This document shows, piece by piece, positions 37,345 to 48,800 of a DNA stretch of 64,000 bases (the stretch's first letter is position 1; every line of letters begins with the position of its first letter). The position numbers and the translations under genes are program-made. Under the pieces are notes generated by a model. That model searched no databases and had not been told where the DNA came from. It was given only the letters and a program-made list of their open reading frames with translations. Source of the DNA: Nemertoderma westbladi (lineage: Eukaryota > Xenacoelomorpha > Nemertodermatida > Nemertodermatidae); NCBI GenBank assembly GCA_032718475.1, contig JAUCBJ010001975.1, positions 36,649 through 100,648 of the forward strand, read 5' to 3'.

Positions 37345-38109
37345 ATGTAATGTAGACATGGCTATTGTAATGTAGAAATGGCTATTGTAATGTAGACCTG
37401 GCTATTGTAATGTAGACCTGGCTATTGTAATGTAGACATGGCTATTGTAATGTAGACATGGCTATTGTAATGTAGACCTGGCTATTGTAATGTAGGCCTT
37501 GCTATTGTAATGTAGACCTGGCTATTGTAATGTAGAGCTTGCTATTGTAATGTAGACCTGGCTATTGTAATGTAGACATGGCTATTGTAATGTAGACATG
37601 GCTATTGTAATGTAGACCTGGCTATTGTAATGTAGACCTTGCTATTGTAATGTAGACCTTGCCATTGTAATGTAGACATGGCTATTGTAATGTAGACCTG
37701 GCTATTGTAATGTAGACATGGCTATTGTAATGTAGACCTGGCTATTGTAATGTAGACATGGCTATTGTAATGTAGACCTGGCTATTGTAATGTAGACCTG
37801 GCTATTGTAATGTAGACCTGGCTATTGTAATGTAGACCTGGCTATTGTAATGTAGACCTGGCTATTGTAATGTAGACCTGGCTATTGTAATGTAGACATG
37901 GCTATTGTAATGTAGACCTGGCTATTGTAATGTAGACATGGCTATTATAATGTAGACATGGCTATTGTAATGTAGACCTGGCTATTGTAATGTAGACCTG
38001 GCTATTGTAATGTAAACATGGCTATTGTAATGTAGACATGGCTATTGTAATGTTGACCTGGCTATTGTAATATAGACCTGGCTATTGTAATGTAGACCTG
38101 GCTATTGTA
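37345..38109 (+). repeat. 20-bp minisatellite, left segment
   Basis: About 38 units of the 20-mer GGCTATTGTAATGTAGACCT, with C/A variation at GACCT/GACAT and rare TGTAAAC, TGTTGAC and TATAGAC variants. It shares no visible sequence with exon C or D. It is interrupted at 38110 by a retroelement fragment. Confidence 0.95.
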
Positions 38110-38768
38110 CCCTCTTGTTGTTTATATTATCAAATGAGCAAAAGGCGGGAAATTTAAACCATACAAGGGAATTAAATAATATAAAATAACCAAACTGATT
38201 TTGAAATTGTTTATGATACCGGTATGAGGTCCTGACTCTACTGTCCCACCCTTGTGTCGGCGTTGGCCAGCAAGATGGACGGCGATGCTTCTGCCCCAAC
38301 AAATACTGGGCGTTTCCGTGCCGATCTCGACCCTCTTATGCACATCAGGGAGGCCCGCAGCAGCGCGAAGCTGAACTGCCTCCGCACCCAGCTCACGCAC
38401 TCCGAGTAGCGCAGCTCGCGCCGGTCCGCCAGCTTTGAAGCGAGGTGCTTCACGAACAGCGTCGTGGAGGGAGATATTCCCCCCAACGCTGAGAATATCA
38501 GCGGGGTGAACGTGGCGTGCTCGACTTCCCGGATCCGTTCCAGATATTTGTTGCGTTTCCGGGTTTCGTGGAATAGGTGGGCTGCGTCGACGTCCATTGC
38601 GGCGTTGGTCGGGGCGAGGGGGTTGAAGACGGATACATCTATGTACGTCTTTTGATATCGATTCCCCCAGAACCCGGAGACCGACACGTCCAACCGAGCT
38701 TGTTGGTCCACGGAAGTGGACGTGCGGGAGAACTGCTCGCCGGTGATTGGCTGCAGGTGCGGCTCGAT
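38110..38768 (-). pseudogene. 5'-truncated retrotransposon fragment (C-terminal ORF segment plus 3' UTR)
   Basis: GC-rich minus-strand segment inserted in the 20-bp array. From its truncated edge at 38768 the frame reads IEPHLQPITGEQFSRTS and DQQARLDVSVSGFWG, then FNPLAPTNAAMDVD, IREVEHATFTPLIFSALGG and SFALLRASLMCIRGSRS, ending at a stop near 38238. From memory this block pattern (LQPITGE, ARLD, FNPLAPTN, REVEHATFTPL, LLRxSxxCIRG) belongs to the region after the reverse transcriptase in retroelement polyproteins common in invertebrate genomes, possibly an endonuclease-like fold; no search was possible. About 130 bp of AT-rich 3' UTR follow, down to 38110. GGCTATTGTA flanks both sides (38100-38109 and 38769-38778), as expected for a target duplication but also for the satellite itself. 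Non-functional fragment. Confidence 0.72.
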
Positions 38769-39431
38769 GGCTATTGTAATGTAGACCTGGCTATTGTAAT
38801 GTAGACATGGCTATTATAATGTAGACATGGCTATTGTAATGTAGACCTGGCTATTGTAATGTAGACCTGGCTATTGTAATGTAGACATGGCTATTGTAAT
38901 GTAGACCTGGCTATTGTAATGTAAACATGGCTATTGTAATGTAGACATGGCTATTGTAATGTTGACCTGGCTATTGTAATATAGACCTGGCTATTGTAAT
39001 GTAGACCTGGCTATTGTAATGTAGACCTGGCTATTGTAATGTAGACATGGCTATTATAATGTAGACATGGCTATTGTAATGTAGACCTGGCTATTGTAAT
39101 GTAGACCTGGATATTGTAATGTAGATCTTGCTATTGTAATGTAGACCTGGCTATTGTAATGTAGACATGGCTATTATAATGTAGACATGGCTATTGTAAT
39201 GTAGACCTGGCTATTGTAATGTAGACCTGGCTATTGTAATGTAGACATGGCTATTGTAATGTAGACCTGGCTATTGTAATGTAGACCTGGCTATTGTAAT
39301 GTAGACCTGGCTATTGTAATGTAGACATGGCTATTGTAATGTAGACATGGCTATTGTAATGTAGACATGGCTATTGTACTGTAGACCTGTCTATTGTAAT
39401 GATGTCCTGGCTATTGTAATATAGACCTTGC
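38769..39431 (+). repeat. 20-bp minisatellite, middle segment
   Basis: About 33 further units of the same 20-mer. The rare-variant run (TGTAAACATGG, TGTTGACCTGG, AATATAGACCTGG) near 38920-39015 repeats the run near 38013-38100, so part of the array was duplicated across the insertion site. Confidence 0.94.
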
Positions 39432-39586
39432 TATTCTATATAGTGGTACTTTTATTTAATTGTCAAGCAATGAAGTAAAAACCTTACCGGTAGGTAGGCA
39501 GTACAAATGAAACAGTAAAAAAGCAACTGACCTGTAGACGTTGCATGCAATCAGTGATCAGCTTACAACTGTCAGATGATCAGTAG

Positions 39587-39614
39587 GTTTCGCCCCAATG
39601 GGGGCTTTCTCAAG
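39587..39614 (-). ncRNA. Degenerate hammerhead-ribozyme-like motif in the Penelope-like 3' region
   Basis: On the minus strand, just 3' of the ORF stop, TTGAGAA is followed by a 5-bp hairpin GCCCC-CATT-GGGGC and then GAAAC. That is the layout of the hammerhead core: CUGANGA, stem II, GAAA. Upstream, AGC-ACTA-GCT could be a small stem I. Penelope-like elements are known to carry hammerhead motifs. Here two core positions differ (C3 to U and G8 to A), so cleavage is unlikely. It is a remnant at best. Confidence 0.35.
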
Positions 39615-39671
39615 TAGCTAGTGCTAGAAAGGAGACAATAGTAAATTGAAACAAGGTAGAAGTGTATCCGT

Positions 39672-41205
39672 CTAACCATTGGGAAGCAGCACCTCAAACT
39701 TGCGCCAATCACGTTTCTGTTTGTTAATGGCGGGCTGACGCGTACGTATATAAAACATTTCAAGTTTTTGCAGGACAGGCCGCAATGGGTGCCGTGCAAT
39801 TACTTTGAAATGCTTGAAGAACTCAAGCCAGTCCGTCAACCACCGGGTATTGGGCTCGCCGCGGTGTGTCATGATATGGTTGTGAACTGTCTTGCCTTGT
39901 TCACTACCATCATTGGCCGACCCGTCTTGATGCTGTCTAACGCGTTCAAACAAGTGCTGGATGGTGTGTCCAACATATTCCCCCTTACAAGCGGGACAAG
40001 AGAAAGAATAAACGACGTTAGACGCAAGAATATCTGGAACCGGATGTTTCAATAATGGTAGTGATTGGCGCAGTTTGGCAGTTGTGTAAACAAACCGCAC
40101 TGGCCGTGTGCAAGACCTTGGTGCTAGACCACGCAACCTACGAACAAAAAGTTCGGTGGCCCGACCGCGGTACTCAAACTTACAGATAATGGGCCTGGGA
40201 TTTTCCGACGGTTCCGGCTCCACCGGGTCAATGACCTCGGTGGGTGTAACCGCAGTCACCTCGCTCTCACTACTATTGCCAGGACGCCCCCTAGCGGCAC
40301 GGACGGCGGCAAGCTCACGCTGAATCATCGCATTTGTATATTGGTTATTGCTAAGAATAATATTAGCTTCCCCAATTGCATTATTGACCTGGGAGCCATC
40401 CCCGCCCTTACTGACGTTAATAATGCGATGAAACATTCCACGAACTACCCCCCGTTTATATGATTCCGGGGCACAAGCAGTAGCATTGAGAACGAGCCCG
40501 GTATCTGTACCACGCCGTCGCAAGCTCGTGATCGGTACGGGACACAACCAAATCCAGGAAAGGCAAGCGGCCCTGTTCCTCCAACTCAAGTGTAAACCTA
40601 AGATTGGGGTGGAGGGCATTGACCTATCTCAACTTCTGAGTGGGGTCGTTATTACCAACACTGAACACGTCATCAACATACCTCTCACTAAGCTTGGTAC
40701 CCACTGCGATGTGCTCGTCAAACTGTGACAGAAAGATGTTGGCGAGTATGGGACCCAATGGGGAACCCATGGCGACACCATTCTTCTGACAGCAGTAGTT
40801 ACCACGGTGAACTAGGAATACAACATCCTGTGTAGCCACCAACATTTGACGAATAAATTGGTCTTTGTTGATAGGCTGGTCACGATGTTGCTCGTACAGT
40901 AGATCAGCAGCAAGATGCACCGCCTCCTTAAGTGGAACGTTAGTGAATAAACTCACAACGTCCAGGGAGTAGAGGCGGTCCGTGGGTTCTACCTCCAGTG
41001 CAGCGAGACGATCGGCAGCCACAGTGCTGTTAGTACCGATTCTACCCTCTGTCAGCACCTCCAACATGTCCCTGAGATACTCAGCGACAGGGTGGTAGAT
41101 GCTGCCAGGCATTGAAGTTATCGGGCGGAGAGGGACACCAGCCTTGTGGACCTTGGCGAAGCCATACAGCCTCGGGGGAGTAGTATCCTTGCGAGGTAGT
41201 AACCA
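39672..41205 (-). pseudogene. Broken Penelope-like RT/GIY-YIG reading frame
   Basis: Minus-strand reading. The 5' end opens inside the RT finger region, LYGFAKVHKAGVPLRPITS, typical of Penelope-like RTs. RT motif A follows as LDVVSLFTNVP, then GVAMGSPLGPILANIFL, and the catalytic YVDDVF box. An in-frame TAG stands at 40624-40626, after which RT-like sequence continues in the same frame (HPNLRF, LPFLDLVVSR). A frameshift near 40500-40515 moves the homology to another frame (TDTGLVLN, SYKRGVVRG). The C-terminal part carries VVYSFSCPACKGEYVGH, a GIY-YIG variant with a CxxC, then HNHIMTH and a Glu in LEMFYIRTRQPAINKQ, ending at a stop at 39672. The N-terminal half is missing. With a truncation, a nonsense codon and a frameshift, the copy is dead. 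Confidence 0.87.
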
Positions 41206-41210
41206 TTGTC

Positions 41211-41300
41211 AATAATTGTTATGTAGACCTTGCTATTGTAATATAGACCTTGCTATTGTTATGTAGACCTGGTTATTGTAATGTAGACCTGGCTTATTGT
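41211..41300 (+). repeat. 20-bp minisatellite, right remnant
   Basis: Four or so degenerate units (TATGTAGACCTTGCTATTG and similar) between the Penelope-like element and the acceptor of exon D. They show that the element sits inside the array. Confidence 0.85.
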
Positions 41301-41317
41301 ACATGTTGTTTCTATAG

Positions 41318-41438
41318 GTTTGTGGTCCAGCTTGCTCACAGAACTGCGAAAACTTTGCTGCCGGTATCGCCGGAAGTAATGTTTGTGACCAACAATGCGT
41401 CGAGGGTTGTTACTGTCCTAAGGGCCAAGTGTTGGATG
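41318..41438 (+). CDS. Exon D: TIL domain
   Basis: 121 bp, phase 0 in and phase 1 out; acceptor TTGTTTCTATAG, donor GATG|GTAAGT. It reads VCGPACSQNCENFAAG, then CDQQCVEGCYCPKGQVLD. This is the trypsin-inhibitor-like Cys-rich fold: C-G-x-x-C-x-x-x-C, then C-V-E-G-C-Y-C-P-x-G-x-V-L. In VWF/SCO-spondin-type proteins the TIL module follows C8 directly, as here. With exon C (ENGQVYE) and exon E (SRCVDP and later Cys) the ten-Cys set can be assembled across three exons. Confidence 0.95.
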
Positions 41439-41814
41439 GTAAGTAGACACAATGTAGGCCTATATATTGACCAATCAGAGCTCTGTCTTTGTTTGGATAT
41501 CAGGATAAAGACCTACAGTAAAAGTTTCTTATTTAAGTCGTAATAAAATATATTCTTTGGCATAATAACGATGATTCACTTACTACTACTATTAAGTTGT
41601 GAATTTGGTTGTATTTTATTTTCACTAAAAAACAAACATCATTTGCTTAATATAGATTAAGTGAATAATAAACAATTTAAATTCAATAATTTTTTATTTA
41701 CATATATTGTTTATGTACGAAAATATCAATAGTAATAATAATGAATTTCTGTTAGAAAGAATTTTATAATTTTGTATTTTTCAATTAAATATTTTCCATT
41801 TTAACTTAATTTAG
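41439..41814 (+). other. Intron D-E
   Basis: 376-bp unique AT-rich intron, with a TAGGCCTATA motif near 41455 and a T-rich end TTAACTTAATTTAG. It is one of the few long-repeat-free introns in the window. Confidence 0.75.
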
Positions 41815-41895
41815 GTTCAAGATGTGTAGATCCTAACGACCCAGTTGATGGATGTCAGTGTTACAGCGAAAAAACCGGCAAACATTACCCACCAG
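41815..41895 (+). CDS. Exon E: end of TIL and start of the TILa/VWC-like segment
   Basis: 81 bp, phase 1 at both ends; acceptor AATTTAG, donor CCACCAG|GTTAAT. With the G carried over it reads GSRCVDPNDPVDGCQCY and then SEKTGKHYPPG. The first part closes the TIL domain (C-V-x-P-x-x, G-C-x-C), and the second begins the segment that in this family usually has Y-x-P-G followed by a Cys-rich strand, supplied by exon F. The last 19 nt (41877-41895) plus the donor and following intron seed the 44-bp array immediately downstream. Confidence 0.92.
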
Positions 41896-42728
41896 GTTAA
41901 TCATACATACATTTTAAATCGGCAAGCATTACCTACCAGGTTAATCATATATACATTTTAAATTGGCAAACATTACCTACCAGGTTAATCATACATACAT
42001 TTTAAATTGGCAAGCATTACCTACCAGGTTAATCATATATACATTTTAAATTGGCAAACATTACCTACCAGGTTAATCATACATACATTTTAAATTGGCA
42101 AGCATTACCTACCAGGTTAATCATACATACATTTTAAATTGGCAAGCATTACCTACCAGGTTAATCATATATACATTTTAAATTGGCAAGCATTAACCAC
42201 CAGGTAAATCATACATTTTAAATTGGCAAGTGTTACCTACCACGTTAATCATACATACATTTTAAATTGGCAAGCATTACCCACCAGGTTAATCATACAT
42301 ACATTTTAAATTGGCAAGCATTACCTACCAGGTTAATCATACATACATTTTAAATTGGCAAGCATTACCCACCAGGTTAATCATACATACATTTTAAATT
42401 GGCAAGCATTACCTACCAGGATAATCATATATACATTTTAAATTGGAAAACATTACCTACCAGGTTAATCATACATACATTTTAAATTGGCAAGCATTAC
42501 CTACCAGGTTAATCATATATACATTTTAAATTGGCAAGCATTAACCACCAGGTAAATCATACATTTTACAGGTTAAACATACATTTTAAATTGGCAAACA
42601 TTACCCACCAGGTAAATCATACATTTTAAATTGGCAAGCATTACCCACCAGGTTAATCATACATGCATTTTAAATTGGCAAACATTACCCACCACGTTAA
42701 TCAAACATACATTTTAAATTGGCAAGCA
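41877..42728 (+). repeat. 44-bp minisatellite made of the exon E 3' end plus its 5' splice site
   Basis: About 19 units of 44 bp. The first unit is the exon E end itself, GGCAAACATTACCCACCAG (41877-41895), followed by GTTAATCATACATACATTTT. Most internal units read GCAAGCATTACCTACCAG, and some, such as one near 42595, match the exon 19-mer exactly. About 20 nt of each unit is exon-derived and 24 nt intron-derived, with the AG|GT junction kept in nearly all copies. A few units are shortened near 42190-42240 and 42540-42600. The array ends near 42728. Confidence 0.94.
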
Positions 42729-42850
42729 AAGGCATAATTCAATAAATAAATCCCAATAATACTACTGAAACATTTAACTTATTGTACCGGTACTGCTCTT
42801 ATGTTTACTAATAATTAAACTTTTCAGGCAACATAATTTACTTATTATTT
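42729..42850 (+). other. Unique spacer between the donor-derived and acceptor-derived arrays
   Basis: Short AT-rich unique sequence, the only non-satellite part of the 19.3-kb intron E-F. No gene is seen. Confidence 0.7.
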
Positions 42851-45800
42851 ATACCATGACAGGTAGCGTTCTCTTTTTACAAATATTTTATATTTTCTGT
42901 TCTATTTTACTAATATTTTGCCATTACAGGTAGCGTTCTCTATTTTACTAATATTTTGCCATTACAGGTAGCGTTCTCTATTTTACTAATATTTTGCCAT
43001 TACAGGTAGCATTCTCTATTTTACTAATATTTTGCCATTACAGGTAGCGTTCTCTATTTTACTAATATTTTGCCATTATAGGTAGCGTTCTCTATTTTAC
43101 TAATATTTTGCCATTACAGGTAGCGTTCTCTATTTTACTAATATTTTGCCATTACAGGTAGCGTTCTCTATTTTACTAATATTTTGCCATTACAGGTAGC
43201 GTTCTCAATTTTACTAATATTTTGCCATTATAGGTAGCGTTCTCTATTTTACTAATATTTTGCCATTATTGGTAGCATTCTCTATTTTACTAATATTTTG
43301 CCATTATAGGTAGCGTTCTCTATTTTACTAATATTTTGCCATTATAGGTAGCGTTCTCTATTTTACTAATATTTTGCCATTATTGGTAGCATTCTCTATT
43401 TTACTAATATTTTGCCATTATAGGTAGCGTTCTCTATTTTACTAATATTTTGCCATTATTGGTAGCGTTCTCTATTTTACTAATATTTTGCCTTATAGGT
43501 AGCGTTCTCTATTTTACTAATATTTTGCCATTATAGGTAGCGTTCTCTATTTTACTAATATTTTGCCATTATAGGTAGCGTTCTCTATTTTACTAATATT
43601 TTGCCATTACAGGTAGCGTTCTCTATTTTACTAATATTTTGCCATTACAGGTAGCGTTCTCTATTTTACTAATATTTAGCCATTATAGGTAGCGTTCTCT
43701 ATTTTACTAATATTTTGCCATTATAGGTAGCGTTCTCTATTTTACTAATATTTTGCCATTACAGGTAGCGTTCTCTATTTTACTAATATTTTGCCATTAT
43801 AGGTAGCGTTCTCTATTTTACTAATATTTTGCCATTATAGGTAGCGTTCTCTATTTTACTAATATTTTGCCATTATAGGTAGCGTTCTCTATTTACTAAT
43901 ATTTTGCCATTACAGGTAGCGTTCTCTATTTTACTAATATTTTGCCATTATAGGTAGCGTTCTCTATTTTACTAATATTTTCCCATTATAGGTAGCGTTC
44001 TCTATTTTACTAATATTTTCCCATTATAGGTAGCGTTCTCTATTTTACTAATATTTTGCCATTATAGGTAGCGTTCTCTATTTTACTAATATTTTGCCAT
44101 TATAGGTAGCGTTCTCTATTTTACTAATATTTTGCCATTATAGGTAGCGTTCTCTATTTTACTAATATTTTCCCATTATAGGTAGCGTTCTCTATTTTAC
44201 TAATATTTTGCCATTACAGGTAGCGTTCTCTATTTTACTAATATTTTGCCATTACAGGTAGCGTTCTCTATTTTACTAATATTTTCCCATTATAGGTAGC
44301 GTTCTCTATTTTACTAATATTTTCCCATTATAGGTAGCGTTCTCTATTTTACTAATATTTTCCCATTATAGGTAGCGTTCTCTATTTTACTAATATTTTC
44401 CCATTATAGGTAGCGTTCTCTATTTTACTAATATTTTCCCATTATAGGTAGCGTTCTCTATTTTACTAATATTTTCCCATTATAGGTAGCGTTCTCTATT
44501 TTACTAATATTTTCCCATTATAGGTAGCGTTCTCTATTTTACTAATATTTTGCCATTACAGGTAGCGTTCTCTATTTTACTAATATTTTGCCATTACAGG
44601 TAGCGTTCTCTATTTTACTAATATTTTGCCATTATAGGTAGCGTTCTCTATTTTACTAATATTTTGCCATTATTGGTAGCATTCTCTATTTTACTAATAT
44701 TTTGCCATTATAGGTAGCGTTCTCTATTTTACTAATATTTTGCCATTACAGGTAGCGTTCTCTATTTTACTAATATTTTGCCATTATTGGTAGCATTCTC
44801 TATTTTACTAATATTTTGCCATTATAGGTAGCGTTCTCTATTTTACTAATATTTTGCCATTACAGGTAGCGTTCTCTATTTTACTAATATTTTGCCATTA
44901 CAGGTAGCGTTCTCTATTTTACTAATATTTTGCCATTATAGGTAGCGTTCTCTATTTTACTAATATTTTCCCATTATAGGTAGCGTTCTCTATTTTACTA
45001 ATATTTTCCCATTATAGGTAGCGTTCTCTATTTTACTAATATTTTGCCATTATAGGTAGCGTTCTCTATTTTACTAATATTTTGCCATTATTGGTAGCAT
45101 TCTCTATTTTACTAATATTTTGCCATTATAGGTAGCGTTCTCTATTTTACTAATATTTTGCCATTACAGGTAGCGTTCTCTGTTTTACTAATATTTTGCC
45201 ATTACAGGTAGCGTTCTCTATTTTACTAATATTTTGCCATTATAGGTAGCGTTCTCTATTTTACTAATATTTTCCCATTATAGGTAGCGTTCTCTATTTT
45301 ACTAATATTTTCCCATTATAGGTAGCGTTCTCTATTTTACTAATATTTTCCCATTATTGGTAGCGTTCTCTATTTTACTAATATTTTGCCATTATTGGTA
45401 GCGTTCTCTATTTTACTAATATTTTGCCATTATAGGTAGCGTTCACTATTTTACTAATATTTTCCCATTATAGGTAGCGTTCTCTATTTTACTAATATTT
45501 TGCCATTATTGGTAGCGTCCTCTATTTTACTAATATTTTGCCATTATAGGTAGCGTTCTCTATTTTACTAATATTTTCCCATTATAGGTAGCGTTCTCTA
45601 TTTTACTAATATTTTGCCATTATAGGTAGCGTTCTCTATTTTACTAATATTTTGCCTTATAGGTAGCGTTCTCTATTTTACTAATATTTTGCCATTACAG
45701 GTAGCGTTCTCTATTTTACTAATATTTTGCCATTATAGGTAGCGTTCTCTATTTTACTAATATTTTGCCATTATAGGTAGCGTTCTCTATTTCACTAATA

Positions 45801-48800
45801 TTTTGCCATTATAGGTAGCGTTCTCTATTTTACTATTATTTTGCCATTATTGGTAGCGTTCTCTATTTTACTAATATTTTGCCATTATAGGTAGCGTTCT
45901 CTATTTTACTAATATTTTGCCATTACAGGTAGCGTTCTCTATTTTACTAATATTTTGCCATTATAGGTAGCGTTCTCTATTTTACTAATATTTTGCCATT
46001 ATAGGTAGCGTTCTCTATTTTACTATTATTTTGCCATTATTGGTAGCGTTCTCTATTTTACTAATATTTTGCCATTACAGGTAGCGTTCTCTATTTTACT
46101 AATATTTTGCCATTATAGGTAGCGTTCTCTATTTTACTAATATTTTGCCATTACAGGTAGCGTTCTCTATTTTACTAATATTTTGCCATTATAGGTAGCG
46201 TTCTCTATTTTACTAATATTTTGCCATTACAGGTAGCGTTCTCTATTTTACTAATATTTTGCCATTACAGGTAGCGTTCTCTATTTTACTAATATTTTGC
46301 CATTATAGGTAGCGTTCTCTATTTTACTAATATTTTCCCATTATAGGTAGCGTTCTCTATTTTACTATTATTTTGCCATTATTGGTAGCGTTCTCTATTT
46401 TACTAATATTTTGCCATTACAGGTAGCGTTCTCTATTTTACTAATATTTTGCCATTATAGGTAGCGTTCTCTATTTTACTAATATTTTGCCATTACAGGT
46501 AGCGTTCTCTATTTTACTAATATTTTGCCATTATAGGTAGCGTTCTCTATTTTACTAATATTTTGCCATTACAGGTAGCGTTCTCTATTTTACTAATATT
46601 TTGCCATTATAGGTAGCGTTCTCTATTTTACTAATATTTTGCCATTACAGGTAGCGTTCTCTATTTTACTAATATTTTGCCATTACAGGTAGCGTTCTCT
46701 ATTTTACTAATATTTTGCCATTATAGGTAGCGTTCTCTATTTTACTAATATTTTGCCATTATAGGTAGCGTTCTCTATTTTACTAATATTTTGCCATTAC
46801 AGGTAGCGTTCTCTATTTTACTAATATTTTGCCATTATAGGTAGCGTTCTCTATTTTACTAATATTTTGCCATTACAGGTAGCGTTCTCTATTTTACTAA
46901 TATTTTGCCATTATAGGTAGCGTTCTCTATTTTACTAATATTTTGCCATTATAGGTAGCGTTCTCTATTTTACTAATATTTTGCCATTACAGGTAGCGTT
47001 CTCTATTTTACTAATATTTTGCCATTATAGGTAGCGTTCTCTATTTTACTAATATTTTCCCATTATAGGTAGCGTTCTCTATTTTACTAATATTTTGCCA
47101 TTATAGGTAGCGTTCTCTATTTTACTAATATTTTGCCATTACAGGTAGCGTTCTCTATTTTACTAATATTTTGCCATTATAGGTAGCGTTCTCTATTTTA
47201 CTAATATTTTGCCATTACAGGTAGCGTTCTCTATTTTACTAATATTTTGCCATTATAGGTAGCGTTCTCTATTTTACTAATATTTTGCCATTACAGGTAG
47301 CGTTCTCTATTTTACTAATATTTTGCCATTATAGGTAGCGTTCTCTATTTTACTAATATTTTGCCATTACAGGTAGCGTTCTCTATTTTACTAATATTTT
47401 GCCATTACAGGTAGCGTTCTCTATTTTACTAATATTTTGCCATTACAGGTAGCGTTCTCTATTTTACTAATATTTTGCCATTACAGGTAGCGTTCTCTAT
47501 TTTACTAATATTTTGCCATTATAGGTAGCGTTCTCTATTTTACTAATATTTTGCCATTATAGGTAGCGTTCTCTATTTTACTAATATTTTGCCATTATAG
47601 GTAGCGTTCTCTATTTTACTAATATTTTGCCATTATAGGTAGCGTTCTCTATTTTACTAATATTTTGCCATTATAGGTAGCGTTCTCTATTTTACTAATA
47701 TTTTCCCATTACAGGTAGCATTCTCTATTTTACTAATATTTTGCCATTACAGGTAGCGTTCTCTATTTTACTAATATTTTGCCATTACAGGTAGCGTTCT
47801 CTATTTTACTAATATTTTGCCATTACAGGTAGCGTTCTCTATTTTACTAATATTTTGCCATTACAGGTAGCGTTCTCTTTTTACAAATATTTTATATTTT
47901 CTGTTCTATTTTACTAATATTTTGCCATTACAGGTAGCGTTCTCTATTTTACTAATATTTTGCCATTACAGGTAGCATTCTCTATTTTACTAATATTTTG
48001 CCATTACAGGTAGCGTTCTCTATTTTACTAATATTTTGCCATTACAGGTAGCGTTCTCTATTTTACTAATATTTTGCCATTACAGGTAGCGTTCTCTATT
48101 TTACTAATATTTTCCCATTATAGGTAGCGTTCTCTATTTTACTAATATTTTGCCATTATAGGTAGCGTTCTCTATTTTACTAATATTTTGCCATTACAGG
48201 TAGCGTTCTCTATTTTACTAATATTTTGCCATTACAGGTAGCGTTCTCTATTTTACTTATATTTTCCCATTACAGGTAGCGTTCTCTATTTTACTAATAT
48301 TTTGCCATTATAGGTAGCGTTCTCTATTTTACTAATATTTTGCCATTACAGGTAGCGTTCTCTATTTTACTAATATTTTGCCATTACAGGTAGCGTTCTC
48401 TATTTTACTAATATTTTGCCATTATAGGTAGCGTTCTCTATTTTACTAATATTTTGCCATTACAGGTAGCATTCTCTATTTTACTAATATTTTGCCATTA
48501 TAGGTAGCGTTCTCTATTTTACTAATATTTTGCCATTACAGGTAGCGTTCTCTATTTTACTAATATTTTGCCATTATAGGTAGCGTTCTCTATTTTACTA
48601 ATATTTTGCCATTACAGGTAGCGTTCTCTATTTTACTAATATTTTGCCATTACAGGTAGCGTTCTCTATTTTACTAATATTTTGCCATTATAGGTAGCGT
48701 TCTCTATTTTACTAATATTTTGCCTTATAGGTAGCGTTCTCTATTTTACTAATATTTTGCCATATAGGTAGCGTTCTCTATTTTACTAATATTTTGCCTT

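Larger units (their letters stand above)
39435..41210 (-). mobile_element. Penelope-like retroelement, 5'-truncated and degenerate
   Basis: GC-richer minus-strand insert within the 20-bp array. It contains the remains of one RT plus GIY-YIG reading frame (39672-41205) and about 235 bp of 3' sequence. The left junction is near 39435 (after CTTGCTATTCTATATAG) and the right junction near 41210, where the frame meets satellite sequence. No clear target duplication is visible in the repetitive flanks. RT followed by a GIY-YIG nuclease is diagnostic of endonuclease-bearing Penelope-like elements, which prime at nicked DNA. Confidence 0.87.

Noticed and set aside
37345-39431. The 20-bp array as another junction-derived satellite
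   Set aside because: Its unit GGCTATTGTAATGTAGACCT does not match the end of exon C or the start of exon D. The real acceptor of exon D (TTTCTATAG) lies outside the repeat.
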